Source: Triparma columacea
Lineage: Eukaryota; Sar; Bolidophyceae; Parmales; Triparmaceae
NCBI GenBank assembly: GCA_030267965.1
Contig: BRYA01000036.1
Coordinates: 1-64,000 of the forward strand
Length of the DNA: 64,000 bases
Direction of reading: 5' to 3'
Part shown: positions 31,946-42,615 of the stretch, piece after piece
Layout: each line of letters starts with the position of its first letter
Position numbering within the stretch: position 1 is the stretch's first letter
Notes under the pieces: model-generated
What the model saw: the letters and a program-made list of their open reading frames with translations, nothing else
Told to the model about the DNA's origin: nothing
Databases searched by the model: none
Position numbers and translations under genes: made by a program

Positions 31946-31982
31946 GAAAACAAAGCCCATTTAAAATTTGTAGCATAAACAT

Positions 31983-33264
31983 TCACGCATTTACTTTCAA
32001 TATACGAAGCTGAACAGGACTCTGCTGCGCTCCCCTCCCGCTACTAGGAGCCGTAGGAGAAGCATGTCTTGTAGCGTAGGCGAGAACCGGCTGCGTGTTG
32101 TGCCAAGCCATACTATCACAGTACTGGTCTGCTCCGACAGGCACCGCGTGCACATTCTCGCCAGTCTCCACGTCGGCCACGAAAACCGTGTTCCCCTCAC
32201 CACCCATCGAGATGTACTTCGAATCGTATGAGAATGCGATGGAACGAACAAGCGAGGACAGGGAGGGCAAAGTTCTCACGCAGATCATTTCTTTGAGGTC
32301 CCAGATTCCGACGAGGGCATCCGCGCCCCCTGTAGCCAAGTACTTGCCGTTCTTTGAGAACTCCATCCCGTACAAGGAACCCTCTGACGCCTGTATGGTG
32401 GCCTTCTCCTCCATCGAGTTACTATCCCAAACCTTCAAGGCCCCGAACTTCCTCCCCATGTCTCCGTCCTTCACGCTAACAGTCCCGAACACGTGATTGC
32501 CATCGGGGGTGTACGATACCGAGTTAAGGAGGGCGTCACACTTGAACTTGTTGGTCACTTCCATCTTGTCAATGTCGACCTCGACAATGTTGTTCTCCAA
32601 GTCCCCCACCACAACCTTCGAGTTCGTCGGGTGAACTGAAATCGTGAGGTTATGGGACATCAAGTTAATGGTGTGGGTGGCACGGGACGAGCGAAGATCC
32701 CAGAACTTGAGCGTATTGTCCTTCCCAGTTGAAATTAGCCTGTGGTGTTCCGTCTCCATCTTCACGCACTCGACAGCCCCAGTGTGGCCCTTTAGCTCCC
32801 TTCCATATTCCTTGTTGCTGCGGGGAGTGGAGGGGATTGCAACGGTGTTGGTGTGTTGTGGTACTTCCTGTTCTCATTTTTGGGTTTCACTGCCGTACTT
32901 ACCTATCCAGACGATTGACATCGTAGACGCGAATAATACCCATACTATCAGCCGCCGTCAACACATCGCCTTTGAAGCCTTGGGGCGAGAAGCCAAGGTG
33001 ATTAAAGGGACGAAAAGGTTGCTGGTTGTTTGAGGGACGAGGATGGAGAGACAAGTACGTAACGTCGTCGAAAGGGGGACGGGAAGGGAATGCTGGCTTT
33101 GGAGGGGGTGCAGGAGGAGGAGAAGAGAACTCCTGCTCCCTCTGGTGGCCCCCTCGAGCGTGGGGAGACTGAAAATGCTGCTGCTGCTGCTGCTGCGGTG
33201 GCTGGTAATTCTGCTGCGGGGGCTGAGACATTGGGGCTCCCTGACTGTAGCCACGGCGACTCAT
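31983..33264 (-). CDS. THOC3: THO complex subunit 3 (THOC3/TEX1), WD40 protein
   Basis: Two exons, 33264-32903 and 32817-31983, give 398 residues. An N-terminal Gln/Pro-rich tail contains a CAG-type Gln run (near residues 25-30). WD40 blades follow: 'GFKGDVLTAADSMGIIRVYD', 'ELKGHTGAVECVKME', 'RLISTGKDNTLKFWDLRSSR', 'KVVVGDLENNIVEVDI', 'YLATGGADALVGIWDLKEMI', 'KYISMGGEGNTVFVADVETG' and 'SMAWHNTQPVLAYATR'. The 'TGGADALVGIWDLKEMICVR' blade and the ending match THOC3/TEX1 closely. The THO complex couples transcription to mRNA export in the nucleus. It converges with SulP, with 37 bases between stops. Confidence 0.85.
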
Positions 33265-33360
33265 GTTTGGCTCGTGATGAAAAACTAAAGATACTTGATA
33301 AATTTGAGGAGGCACAAGGCACAAGGGAGAGAGGGATAATATACCAAGGTCCTTTGATTT

Positions 33361-34497
33361 TCAAAGCTTCAACGCCCTTGCCTTGTCCTTCAAATGGACA
33401 TTCGTCCTTTTCCCGCCGAACACCGCACCGTAACTCCCCGGTGTTTTGTCCGCAAGCATCGCCGCCCACTTCCCCTTCCCCTGCTTCTCGACCGCCTTCA
33501 AAAATAATTCCGTCTCCTCGACACCCCACTCGTACCGCTGCTGATCCCTGTCCACCCGCTGCTTCTTCTGGGCGTTCACCGCCACCTTCTCCATCCCACT
33601 CCTCCCCCTCTTCCTGCTCTCTAGCGGGTACCCCGCCGCGCCGTTCATGATGTTGCGGTTTCTGTCCTTCAAGTCAACATTCGTCCTCCTCCCCCCGTAC
33701 ACCAAACCATAACTCCCGTTCGACGTGTCCGCCAAAATGGCCGCCCAAATAGACCTCTTCTTCGCGTGCTTCTTCTTCGCCTTTTCGAACGCCGCCGTCT
33801 CCTCCTTACTCCAGGGATCCCTCTCATTTGCGATCGTGTTGTTGTTCTTCTTCTCCGCAGTGATGGCACGACGAGGGGGCTTCGCTCCGTGCCCAACGAA
33901 AGCATCGATGTACTCGTACAAGAGTGCCCCGTTTTCCTTCCCCTCCCTCCACGTCACCGTCTTCTCCCTTAACTGCGTCAAATAGCGCTTGTACATGGAC
34001 TGGAAGTCACCGTTCCACTTCACTCCCTTCGGGGGTGACTTCAAAAAGATGCGAGTCAACTTATCCTTCACAAGCCGCTTCTTGGTTTTTAACAGCACAG
34101 AAGAGTCCTTGTGTTTGTTCTCCACGTGCTTCACGACGGCCAGAACCTGCGCCTCGCTAATCCCAACTGTGAGAGATCCGTAGCAGTCGGTGACGGCCTT
34201 CGTTCCTTTGACTATGTTGGCACGAGAGGCAATTGCCTGCAAGTTAGAGCGGGAGGTGGCTGATCCTGAAGCGAGAGCCTCAATGTGGTCGATGTGGTAG
34301 CTCAGGAGGGACCCCGGGGCTGCGGAGGGGGAGATCATGTTGTTGTAGGTATCGCGATGAAAGAGGATTGAACTCACATATTTGGAGTGAAGGCTGGGGA
34401 GGTTGTGGAGGAGCGTCCTATCGCGACGGAGAGTGCTCATAACGGTACTCTTCTCATACGTATAGAGGTTGGCGTTGTTGCCGTTGATGGGGGCCAT
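33361..34497 (-). CDS. Protein with HNH-nuclease-like motif and two telobox-type Myb/SANT repeats
   Basis: An intronless 378-residue protein. Residues about 62-105 read 'LLSYHIDHIEALASG' then 'SNLQAIASRANIVKGTK', which matches the beta-beta-alpha HNH pattern (x-DH-I/L, NLQ, N-x-x-KG). The DH His and both Asn are present; the Cys pairs of the zinc-ribbon version are not. Residues about 230-290 and 325-378 are two SANT-like repeats: 'PWSKEETAAFEKAKKKHAKK' and 'YEWGVEETELFLKAVEKQGK'. Each ends in an unusual loop 'GSYG-x-V-x-GG-x-RTNV' and then 'DLKDRNRN' or 'HLKDKARA'. The latter resembles the VDLKDKWRN telobox of telomere-repeat binding proteins. A basic linker ('ESRKRGRSG', 'KKQRVDRD') suggests nuclear location. 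Function unknown. Confidence 0.75.
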   Translation of the reverse strand: MAPINGNNANLYTYEKSTVMSTLRRDRTLLHNLPSLHSKYVSSILFHRDTYNNMISPSAAPGSLLSYHIDHIEALASGSATSRSNLQAIASRANIVKGTKAVTDCYGSLTVGISEAQVLAVVKHVENKHKDSSVLLKTKKRLVKDKLTRIFLKSPPKGVKWNGDFQSMYKRYLTQLREKTVTWREGKENGALLYEYIDAFVGHGAKPPRRAITAEKKNNNTIANERDPWSKEETAAFEKAKKKHAKKRSIWAAILADTSNGSYGLVYGGRRTNVDLKDRNRNIMNGAAGYPLESRKRGRSGMEKVAVNAQKKQRVDRDQQRYEWGVEETELFLKAVEKQGKGKWAAMLADKTPGSYGAVFGGKRTNVHLKDKARALKL

Positions 34498-34689
34498 GAT
34501 TGTGTTTTTTCCAATGGAGCGCGCGACAAACCCTATAACAAAAGCAGTTTATTAGCCCAAACTTGTTCCAACCCTAGGTTGGAGGGAGGTTATTAAAAAT
34601 AAATCAAACAATTTTGACAATTCGATGCATAAATTAAATGCGAATTACAAAAGATAAGTATTCGATAGCCCACCACGCTACCCACCACT

Positions 34690-36260
34690 CTACTCAACCC
34701 TCTGCTTCTTAGCATCTCCCTGTTCGCCTTCTCCAGCGACGGGGGTGGGAGCGACGGTCTTCTTCTTCTTCTTGGTGACAACCATCATGGGGGCGGCGGC
34801 GACGGGGGCAGCGGCAGCAGCGGTAGTCGTTGGTGCAGCACCGAAGCCGAACGTGGTCTGGCCAGCTCCCTCAGCCACCGCCGCTCCTCCAGCGGCAGCC
34901 CCGGCGTCCCCGAATCCAATCGTGGTGCCATCCGTAGATCCCTCGGCGCCCTCCGCCTTTTCTTTGTTCTCCCTCGCCTTCTGCAGGACCTCCATGTTCT
35001 TGTCTGCGCTCTCGACGCACTCAATCATTTCCTCGAGCATTTCATAGCAGAACATGAACTGATCCTGCTCGTCTGAATAAGCCGCCTTCTGCTTCTTGAC
35101 ATCTTCATCCCACGCGTCCTTGGCGGCCTCGTCCTCGGTTGCGGGACGGGCGGGGGGGGCAACAAAAAGCTTGAACGATTCAAGCTGTTTCTTAACGGAC
35201 TGGAGCTTGGTGGCGTGAGGGTTGGTTTCAGCGGCAGCACGGGCAGGGAGGGTCTCCTCTTCGTCATCGTCGTCGTCGTCGTCGTCATCGTCTTCGTTGG
35301 AATCGGAGGGGCTTAAAATCTTTTTGAAAGTGGGGTCCTCGTTGACCATCTCTGCAGCCATCCCAGAGAAGCACAGGCCACACTCGTAGTACTGTCGGAT
35401 GCTGTCTAAGTTCCACGCCTTCTTCTCGGCATCGGTGGATTTCGCCTCATCGCTGTCCTCCTCGCCGGCGGCAAGGTTCGTGTAAGCAGTGGCGAGGGAA
35501 TAGTAGGCATCGCTAGTCTTCTGGCAGTACTTGCCCATGTGCTTCATGCGAAGCCTGAGAGTGTTGCCATAATCTCCGAGGCAGTCCTTAAAGTGCCCGT
35601 TGGCCTTGGCAAGGTCCCCCAGCCTGCTGTAGACGAGGGCCAAGTCAAGCTCAATCATCTTCTTCAACTCCTCCTTGAGCTCGTGCTCAGAGACAATCTT
35701 CTCAATGATAGTCCTCGCGCTCTCAAGGTTCTCCCAGGCGGCCTCTTTGTCCACCTCGCTCTCCTCGGCGGAAGTCTGCTGGTCCTCAGGAGCCATCATC
35801 CCTGCTGTTTCGGTGGACTCCTCAACGATGTAAAGAAGAGTAGTCCCGTAGAGGTAGTACAAGGGCCCAAGGCTAGGGTGCAGCGAGTCCTCATTGTTAG
35901 ACTCGATTGCAGACTTCAGCAAGCCCTCAACGAGGCTCAATGTCTCCTCAAGGTTGCTGTCGAGGAGGGACTTTGCAGACACATACCCCTCAGATGCCTT
36001 GGTTGCTGAGTTACATGGTATGAGGAGAGAGGGAGAGAGAGTATTAGAGGGAAAGCGAGAGGAGAGGAGGGACGGAATTGTAACAGCGGCGTCGAAACCC
36101 CACTAGATTCACATAAACAGGACTTGCCGCCAAGTCGAAATTCCCTCCAATAGACCCCAAGCTCACCGAAATATCCCAAGTGGTCGACCTGACTCATACT
36201 ACTTTTCGTAAGTTGGGCAGGGACAGGTTTATTGGAAGTATTGGTTGCGTCCTCAAGCAT
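34690..36260 (-). CDS. NASP: NASP/SHNi-TPR histone chaperone
   Basis: Two exons, 36260-36167 and 36005-34690, join in phase 1 to 469 residues. The TPR array begins 'KASEGYVSAKSLLDSNLEET' and includes 'LGPLYYLYGTTLLYIVEES', 'AWENLESARTIIEKIV', 'LDLALVYSRLGDLAKANGHF' and 'KTSDAYYSLATAYTNLA', the order of NASP/Sim3/Hif1 proteins. A long acidic tract ('SNEDDDDDDDDDDEEE') interrupts it, as in NASP, and contacts histones. The tail is Gly/Ala-rich with FGFG repeats and ends in a basic KKKKK and KKQRVE nuclear signal. It chaperones H3-H4 (and H1) in nucleus and cytosol. The first exon was placed from a donor GGTGAGC that joins in phase with the CAG acceptor. Confidence 0.82.
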
Positions 36261-36308
36261 TAGAGAAAAGAGAAGGTATTGGAGTCCTTTTTTTGGAGCA
36301 AATTTGTC

Positions 36309-38256
36309 ATGGCTGCCAGCAAAGCCGATTCAAAGAAGGCCGACAAGGGTGGGTATCGTTATGATGTATATTATGCACAATGAGTTATACATTTACCTCA
36401 CAACCGTCTCCTAACTCCCCAAATTCCCACCCTCCCCCGCCCAAAAACTCGAACTCTATTCCCAAATATTGTCACAATTCGCACCCACAGCACCCCCTAG
36501 TCCAGCGAAGAAGGCTCCACCACCTCCACCTCCCCTTCCCACCATCGACCACGCCGCCCACCGTCTTGCTTCACTCTTGGCTCTCCCATCTGCTGCTGAG
36601 CTCTCTGCCTCCAAGCCAGGGGCAGCTGAGCAGGGCCCGGCCGCCCTTCCTTCCGGGGCGGGCAGGACTGTGAGGCGGTGGCTGTCGAGCTCCATCGTGA
36701 ATAAGTGCAGGGCTGTTAGTTACGACAAGCTGATTGCGGCATGTAAGAGGTTGCTCCCTGCCAATAGTGAGGTAGCTGCCGTGATTGAGAGTGGCAAGGT
36801 TGGCGGTGGCATGGATGTCGATGAGGAGGCCGACGACTTGACTAGTTGCCCCTCCGGTCTCCCTCACAGGTTGGCAATTCCTGCACTGGAGGCCTGGATG
36901 GCCAGTTTGGCCATTAACTCCATTCTGAGGTGAGTTGGCGACGAGCAAAGCGGCGTCGAGCGAAGCGAGTTGCTGAAAGGATAGTAGTTTTGACACCTTC
37001 AAACACCCCCCCCCTCCCCCCTTCCCCCCTTCCCCAGTGTCGACGCTGCTGCCGCCTTTGCGCTCTCCGCTAATTTGCTCGGCGCCGTCGGGAAGTCTGC
37101 CGCCACGTCTTCCTCAACGTACACCCCCCCAGCGCTCTCCCCTCTTATTGCGCGTCTTTACCGGTTCAGGGCGTTGGCTGCCGAGAAGAGCGGCTCTGTC
37201 GGCGCTGTGCAGCCCGAACTGGTCCACGCTCTTCGCCTATCAACATTGAGCAGGGCCGAGGAGGTGCAGGCGACCCTCCTCAACCTCATGCTTAGGTACT
37301 ACCTGGCCGAGAAGAACATTGACGCCGCCGCCAAGCTCGCCGCCAACACCACCTTCCCCGAGGGCGCAAGCAACAACCAACTGTGCCGCAACCTCTACTA
37401 TTCGGGGAGGATCGGAGCGCTTCGCCTGGAATACACTGAGGCTTTCTCCAAGCTCACTCTGTGCCTCCGTAAGGCCCCAACAAACTCTGGACTTGCGTTC
37501 CGTGTGGTCGTGAACAAGCTCCTTGTCGTGGTCCAGTGCCTCTCCGGGGAGATCCCTCCCCGCGACACCTTTTTCCAGGCTGGCATGATCAAGCACCTCA
37601 AGCCTTACTTGGAGCTCGTCACTTGCGTGAGAAGGGGGGACCTAACGACCTTCTCGACCGTCGTCGACAAGCACTCCGCAGTCTTCGAGCAGGACGGAAA
37701 TGCCAGTTTGATAGGCAGGCTGAGGCACACTGTAGTCAAGGCGGGGCTCCGCACCCTCTCCCTCTCGTACAGTAGGTGAGTACGGAGAGCAAGGGGAGCG
37801 AGTGGGGCGAGCGAAGCGAGTCGCGGAAAGGCGGAAAGAGAGTTTGGATCAACACCACATCTAAAACTAACCCCACTCCGCCCCCATCTCAGAATTTCCC
37901 TCGCCGACATTGCCCAACGGCTCGGGCTCGGATCCGCGGCGAGCGCTGAGTACATCGTCGCGAAGAGTATTAGGGACGGGGTGATTGACGGAATCATCAA
38001 CCACGAGGGACAGTTCTTGGAGTGCAAGGAGGGGCAGGAGATCTACTCCACCATTGAGCCATCTGTAGCCTTCAACCGCCGCATCCAGTGGTGCCTCGAG
38101 ACCCACAACACGGCTGTGAAGGGACTCAGGTACCCGGAGGACGCCTACGCCGACTCCAAGAAGAAGAAGAAGAAGGGTGAGGAGGACGAAAAGACCGACG
38201 AGGAAATTGCGCAAGAGATCGAGGAAGAGCTGGCAGAGGAGGAGGATGAGTTTTGA
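36309..38256 (+). CDS. PSMD3: 26S proteasome regulatory subunit Rpn3/PSMD3
   Basis: Four exons, 36309-36348, 36491-36929, 37038-37775 and 37893-38256, splice in frame to 526 residues. The protein is Rpn3: a Pro-rich tail, 'TVRRWLSSSIVNKC', TPR-like helices ('AEEVQATLLNLMLRYYLAEK', 'ASNNQLCRNLYYSGRIGALR'), 'LEYTEAFSKLTLCLRKAP' and the PCI domain ('RISLADIAQRLGLGSAASAE', 'RDGVIDGIINHEGQFLECKE'). It ends in a charged KKKKKK / EEEEDEF tail like the yeast and human subunits. It is part of the lid of the 19S regulatory particle. Both ends of introns 2 and 3 are clear (AGGTGAG...CAG/TCAG). Introns 2 and 3 each contain the 12-mer GAGCGAAGCGAG. Confidence 0.95.
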
Positions 38257-38335
38257 GGCTAGGGCAAGGAAGGCACAATGTAACGCTAGTGGTATATGGG
38301 TTTGGATTGATAAACAAAAGGGTTAAGGTCTTACT

Positions 38336-38749
38336 TTAAGCGGCAAAATGACCAGCAGCGTAGTTCTTTTCGTTCCACTCCTTGCTAGACATCTTCTTCT
38401 TGCCATTCTTTTTACCTCCACCCTTCGCAGCGCGCGCCGCCTCAACAGCAGCGTTCCCACCCTTCTTGCTCTTCCCTCCCTTCTTCTTGCCTTTCATGGC
38501 AGCGGCAGCGCGAGCCCTAGCAATAGCAATGGGATCAATAGCGGTAGTTGTGGGAGACTGGGACGAGGTGGGAGAGGGGAGGGGGAGAGGGGAGTCAGAA
38601 ATAAGCATTCCCTCCGACCTTGGGATCTCGGCGGGAGCCCAAAAATCACCCCTCACCTCCTCTCCATCCGTGGCAGTATCCTTTCCCTCATCAACAACTG
38701 TCACTTCGAGTGCCGCGACGTCCTTTTCTAGCGCAGCAACTTCAGTCAT
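38336..38749 (-). CDS. Small basic Ala/Lys-rich hypothetical protein
   Basis: A 137-residue frame with a clear ATG. The first 50 residues are acidic ('LEKDVAALEVTVVDEGKD', 'DFWAPAEIPRSEG'), the middle is Pro/Ser/Thr-rich, and the last 60 are basic and Ala-rich ('ARARAAAAMKGKKKGG', 'KSKKGGNAAVEAARAAKGGG') ending 'SSKEWNEKNYAAGHFAA'. Composition resembles small chromatin or RNA-binding proteins, but I know no family. It sits between Rpn3 (convergent, 79 bases) and the peroxidase (divergent, 29 bases), so it is probably a real gene. Confidence 0.6.
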   Translation of the reverse strand: MTEVAALEKDVAALEVTVVDEGKDTATDGEEVRGDFWAPAEIPRSEGMLISDSPLPLPSPTSSQSPTTTAIDPIAIARARAAAAMKGKKKGGKSKKGGNAAVEAARAAKGGGKKNGKKKMSSKEWNEKNYAAGHFAA

Positions 38750-38778
38750 AATATTTCAGTTTTTTGGGGGGGAGTGGA

Positions 38779-39982
38779 ATGGAGTTGATGATGATGGCAT
38801 TTTGCACTTTTGAAATGAGGGCAACTAGCCCTCTTATCGTCGCCTTTGTGGCGTCGAACTTGGTTATTATGGTGAAATCTTATGTAGTTCCGCTCCTCCT
38901 TCCAACTTCAACGAAGTTGAAGTTACAAATAAAAAGCAAAACGAGTGATCCCTGTGAAGAAGAAGAAAATTTGGGTCGAAGACACTTCATTAATGCTATA
39001 GGGTTAGGGTTATCAGCTGAATTAGCTATCGATCTTGGACATCGTCTCCCAAATAGCTCTGTAGATGCCTTTGTACAGGCTAAATCTGACATTAAGGGTA
39101 AGAAAATGGGCTTCAACCAAAGTGCAACATGTCATTCTCACCCTTGCGCACCCAGACTTGGTAATGTCCGACCCAAACTGTGCGTTAGCTCTGATCAAGC
39201 TTGCTTGGCATTCATCAGGCACGTACAATAATTATTCTGGGGGTGGGGATGAGTTGAAGGAAGAGTTGCACTTCAAGAGGGGAGACCAGGGGGGGAAGCT
39301 GGAGGGGGACGGGTTGCGGTTCAAGAGGGCCTTGGGGGGGAACGCGGTCCTTGCCTTGACGGCAATGCCGTGGATGGACAAAATCAAGGAGAAGGTCGGG
39401 CCCTCGATCTCCTACCCGGATCTCTATACACTCGGCGGTGTGGTTGCTATCGAGTGTCTGGGCGGTCCTAAGATTAGGTGGAGGGCTGGGAGGAAGGACA
39501 GGGGGGAGGAGCGCGCCGCATCTGAGGAGGAGGAGGAGGGCAGGGGCCTTCCCGAATCTTGCGTCATGTCAAACGATGCTGACCAGTTACGCTGCATGTT
39601 CCAGCACATGAGGTTTGAGGAAGGTGAGAGGGACAGGGCCATCGTTGCCCTGAGTGGCGCCCATGCGCTCGGGCGGTTAGCCGAGGGGGAGGGGGCGGGT
39701 GGCACAGCCACATTCAACAATGCCTACTTTGTACTCCTATCACAAATGAAAAAGAAGCGTGGGGGTAAAAGAGAATGGGATGGACCCTCAGAATTTGAGA
39801 CCGACACTGGCGACAAGATAATGCTCATGCCTACCGACATAGCACTCATCAACGACCCAGCTTTTTTCAAGTGGGTGAATGTTTATGCAAAGGACACAGA
39901 CAAGTTCTTCTCAGACTTCACCGTGTACTTTCAGCAGCTTACAGAGACGGGCTGCAAGGACTTGGTGGAGGTGGCTGTCTAG
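38779..39982 (+). CDS. Class I heme peroxidase (ascorbate/cytochrome c peroxidase type), plastid-targeted
   Basis: Two exons, 38779-39097 and 39156-39982, with a 58-base intron (GGTAAGA...CCCAG), give 381 residues. Another ATG at 38815 starts directly on the signal peptide ('MRATSPLIVAFVASNLVIMV') and may be the true start, giving 369 residues. A twin-arginine second signal ('NLGRRHFINAIGLGLSAEL') suggests the thylakoid lumen. The peroxidase fold has the distal helix 'ALALIKLAWHSSGTYN' and the proximal His in 'VALSGAHALGR'. 'FNNAYFVLLSQ' and 'MLMPTDIALINDPAFFKWVN' follow in order. The distal Arg expected two residues before the 'AWH' (R-L-A-W-H) is Lys here. It probably reduces H2O2; the electron donor is unknown. 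Confidence 0.82.
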
Positions 39983-40124
39983 TAGATGCAGCATGAAGGG
40001 GGGGCGAGGGGTGGGAAATATTTTTGGGAACACAACACAACTAATGCACATACATAATAACGACAACCGACAAAAAGCTGGCGCTTAGTCGCAGCAATTT
40101 TTTACACACAATATATATATTATT

Positions 40125-40502
40125 CTACAAGCCATTACCTTTGCTTATACCATGGAGCGGCAACTCTCCTCCTCCTCCTCCAGCTTCCGATCCTCGCTTC
40201 CACCACCTTGATATCACCATCACCACCAAAAGTCCACCAACCGCACCAACCAAATCAGCAACAAAATCAAGAACCTCAGCACGACATGGACACTTCCCAA
40301 TCACAGGTAAATTCAAGGCATCAGTCACCTCCTTCATCCCTCCCACCACCAAGGTAATCATCGTCGCCAGGAGTGGAGCTCGGTTTGTGTGCGTTGGTCG
40401 AAATTTTCTAAGTGTGTAGTATACGGGAGGGGCTAATACGACACACATCAGCATCGAAAACAATACGTGTTTCTGTTTGTCATCTTCTAAAAACAAGCTC
40501 AT
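40125..40502 (-). CDS. Small membrane protein, VanZ/YfiM-like
   Basis: A 125-residue protein with three to four hydrophobic helices. Typical elements are 'DDKQKHVLFSMLMCVVLAPP' (D-x-x-KH opening), 'LVVGGMKEVTDALN' (a K-E helix followed by D) and 'VADLVGAVGGLLVVMV' (D-x-x-G-x-x-x-G). This is the pattern of small VanZ-like and DUF2279 (YfiM) membrane proteins of bacteria and algae, whose role is unknown. A CPC motif sits between helices ('GKCPCRAEVLDF'). The C-terminal tail is Gly-rich. Confidence 0.6.
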   Translation of the reverse strand: MSLFLEDDKQKHVLFSMLMCVVLAPPVYYTLRKFRPTHTNRAPLLATMITLVVGGMKEVTDALNLPVIGKCPCRAEVLDFVADLVGAVGGLLVVMVISRWWKRGSEAGGGGGELPLHGISKGNGL

Positions 40503-40696
40503 TTATTAACTAACTTGCAGAAAGAAGTTTCACAACATGAACACATCTGATCTTAGTGCATTATCTATTCCATCGTAGCACGCTTCCAGTTCCGGCAACA
40601 CCCTCCTATTCGGGACAAATAACTGCCATCTGATTACAACGCCAAGTGCCACTCTCTCCCCACAACCTCCCCCCCCCCCCACCCCCCCCTCGGCAA

Positions 40697-42615
40697 ATGA
40701 ACACCTCCTCCCTTTTCCACGATTCCGACCTCAATCCCTCAAACTTCTCCCCCTTCGAGGTAACTGTTGCCAAATCTCACCCACACAAGGCCACCATGCT
40801 CACTGTATCCGCAAACGACGCAAATGAGGAGAGGAGGAAGATCTTAACTTATCAGTCAAAGTACATTCAGAAGTGCGAGGAGGAGGGGACCGCTCCGAGC
40901 AGCTGCATCCTGAGGAACATACGCAAGGAGACGATGCCACTGAGCAACCTTCTGCTTGGTGACAAAGGGGTCAACGCCTTGGTCATGAGGTGAGGGGGTT
41001 AGGGGGGGGCATTAGCATGGTCATCATCATGAACCGGAAATCTCACGAACGACGTTTCACCCCCCCCACCCCCCGCAGCATAACCCCAAACCTTAGAGAC
41101 CTTGATCTCTCCTCCAATGGTCTAACCTCCTCCTCTCTCCTCCTTCTCTCCCCTTACCTCCCCGCCTCTTCCATAACTTCCCTCAACCTCGCCCGGAATA
41201 GCATCACCGACGCTGGCGCGTCCTCCCTCTTTCAGGTCCTCCGCTACTCCAAGCTGCGTAGCCTCTGCCTAAGCGGTAACAAAATAGGCGACCGAGGAAT
41301 TCAGGGCCTCCTCGAGTCCTCCTCAAACGACGGGGTTACCTCCGCCTCCTCCGCCCCTCCCGTCCCCTCTAACCCTAATTCCAGCGGTGAATTCGGCAGC
41401 TCCCCCCCCGGGTCACATCCCGAAGGTCGTATCGACCCCCCCGTTGATCCCCTTCCTCACTCCCCCGCTCCTCCGTCATCTTCAGCTCCGCCGTCACGGT
41501 CCCCCCGGGCATCCCTTGCTTACGTCGAGCCCCCCCTTGAGGTCCTTAACCTCTCTTCCAACCTCCTGACACCGTCAGGCTTCCAGACCGTTGCTACGTT
41601 CCTCTCGGAGGGACCCTTCAGGCTACGGAAATTGGACTTAAGTTGGAACACTGGTGGGGACGCGGGTTGCCTGGCTATGGTCAGCGGTTTGGGGAAGAGG
41701 GGTACACAGGCAATGGAGAGCCTTAATCTGTCCTTCAACGGTGTCACTGACTCTGGTGGTGCTGGTGTATTTGGTGCCTTGTTTGTAATTTTCGGGGGGG
41801 AGGTTGGGGGGGAGGAGGGGAAGGGGGGAGGGAAGAAGGGGGGGAAAAAGGGGAAGGGGACGCAGGGGAAGAAGAAGGGGGTTAAACAACTGGGGAAAAC
41901 ACTCAACGAGTCCGTGAGGGAGATTGCGAGCACACTCAGGGAGGGGGGGAATGACGAATGCGAAGAGGAGGACGGGGCTGGGCGTAGCATGGTATGCTCC
42001 CTGGACGGGGTGGAGATGACTCTTTCCGCGGCTCTGAGCAAGCTGGAGGCTCGGCACGGTAAGGGGTTGGCGTTGACGGGTCCTAAAGGTCCGGCAAAGG
42101 CGACGGTCTGCCCGGCTTTGACGCACTTGGGGATTAGCAGGAACAGGCTGGGGCCGATGAGCTGCCTGGCGATGGCGAAAGTGCTGGCGATGCCGGCGTG
42201 CAAGGCGAACGTGGTGAAGAGGAGGAGAGCAAAGCTGATGCGGCTGGATTCTAAGTTCGCAACGAGCAGGAGGGGGGGGAGGGGGAGGGGGGGGGTGGAG
42301 AGGCAGCCGGTGTGGGAGGGGGAGGGGTGCACGCTGACGTACCTGGACATTGGGTTCAACCCGCTGGGGGGCGAGGGGACAGACCTGGTCGTGAAAGCGA
42401 GGGGGAGGAACTTGGAGGTTCTGAGGATTGAGAATACGAAAGATGGGGAGGGAGGGGTGGGGATTGAAGGGACTGGCAGGGGGGAGGTGGGGGTAGGGGG
42501 CGGCAACCAGGAGGAGGGAAGTTTGGAGGAGATGGTAGTGGAGGATGGGGGTGTCACGGTTACCGATTTCCCTGGTGTCAGGAGGGCCGTAAATCCAAAG
42601 AGCACGCTCAGGTGA
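40697..42615 (+). CDS. Leucine-rich-repeat (ribonuclease-inhibitor type) protein
   Basis: Two exons, 40697-40989 and 41079-42615, join in phase 2 to 609 residues. RI-type LRRs are visible across the protein: 'NLRDLDLSSNGLTSSSLLLL', 'SITSLNLARNSITDAGASSL', 'KLRSLCLSGNKIGDRGIQGL', 'LEVLNLSSNLLTPSGFQTV', 'RLRKLDLSWNTGGDAGCLAM', 'AMESLNLSFNGVTDSGGAGV', 'LTHLGISRNRLGPMSCLAM' and 'LTYLDIGFNPLGGEGTDLV'. Long Gly/Lys- and Pro/Ser-rich insertions separate the blocks; no kinase, NACHT or membrane segment is seen. Such proteins are protein-binding scaffolds. The long frames on the opposite strand are shadows of its purine-rich sequence. Confidence 0.8.
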
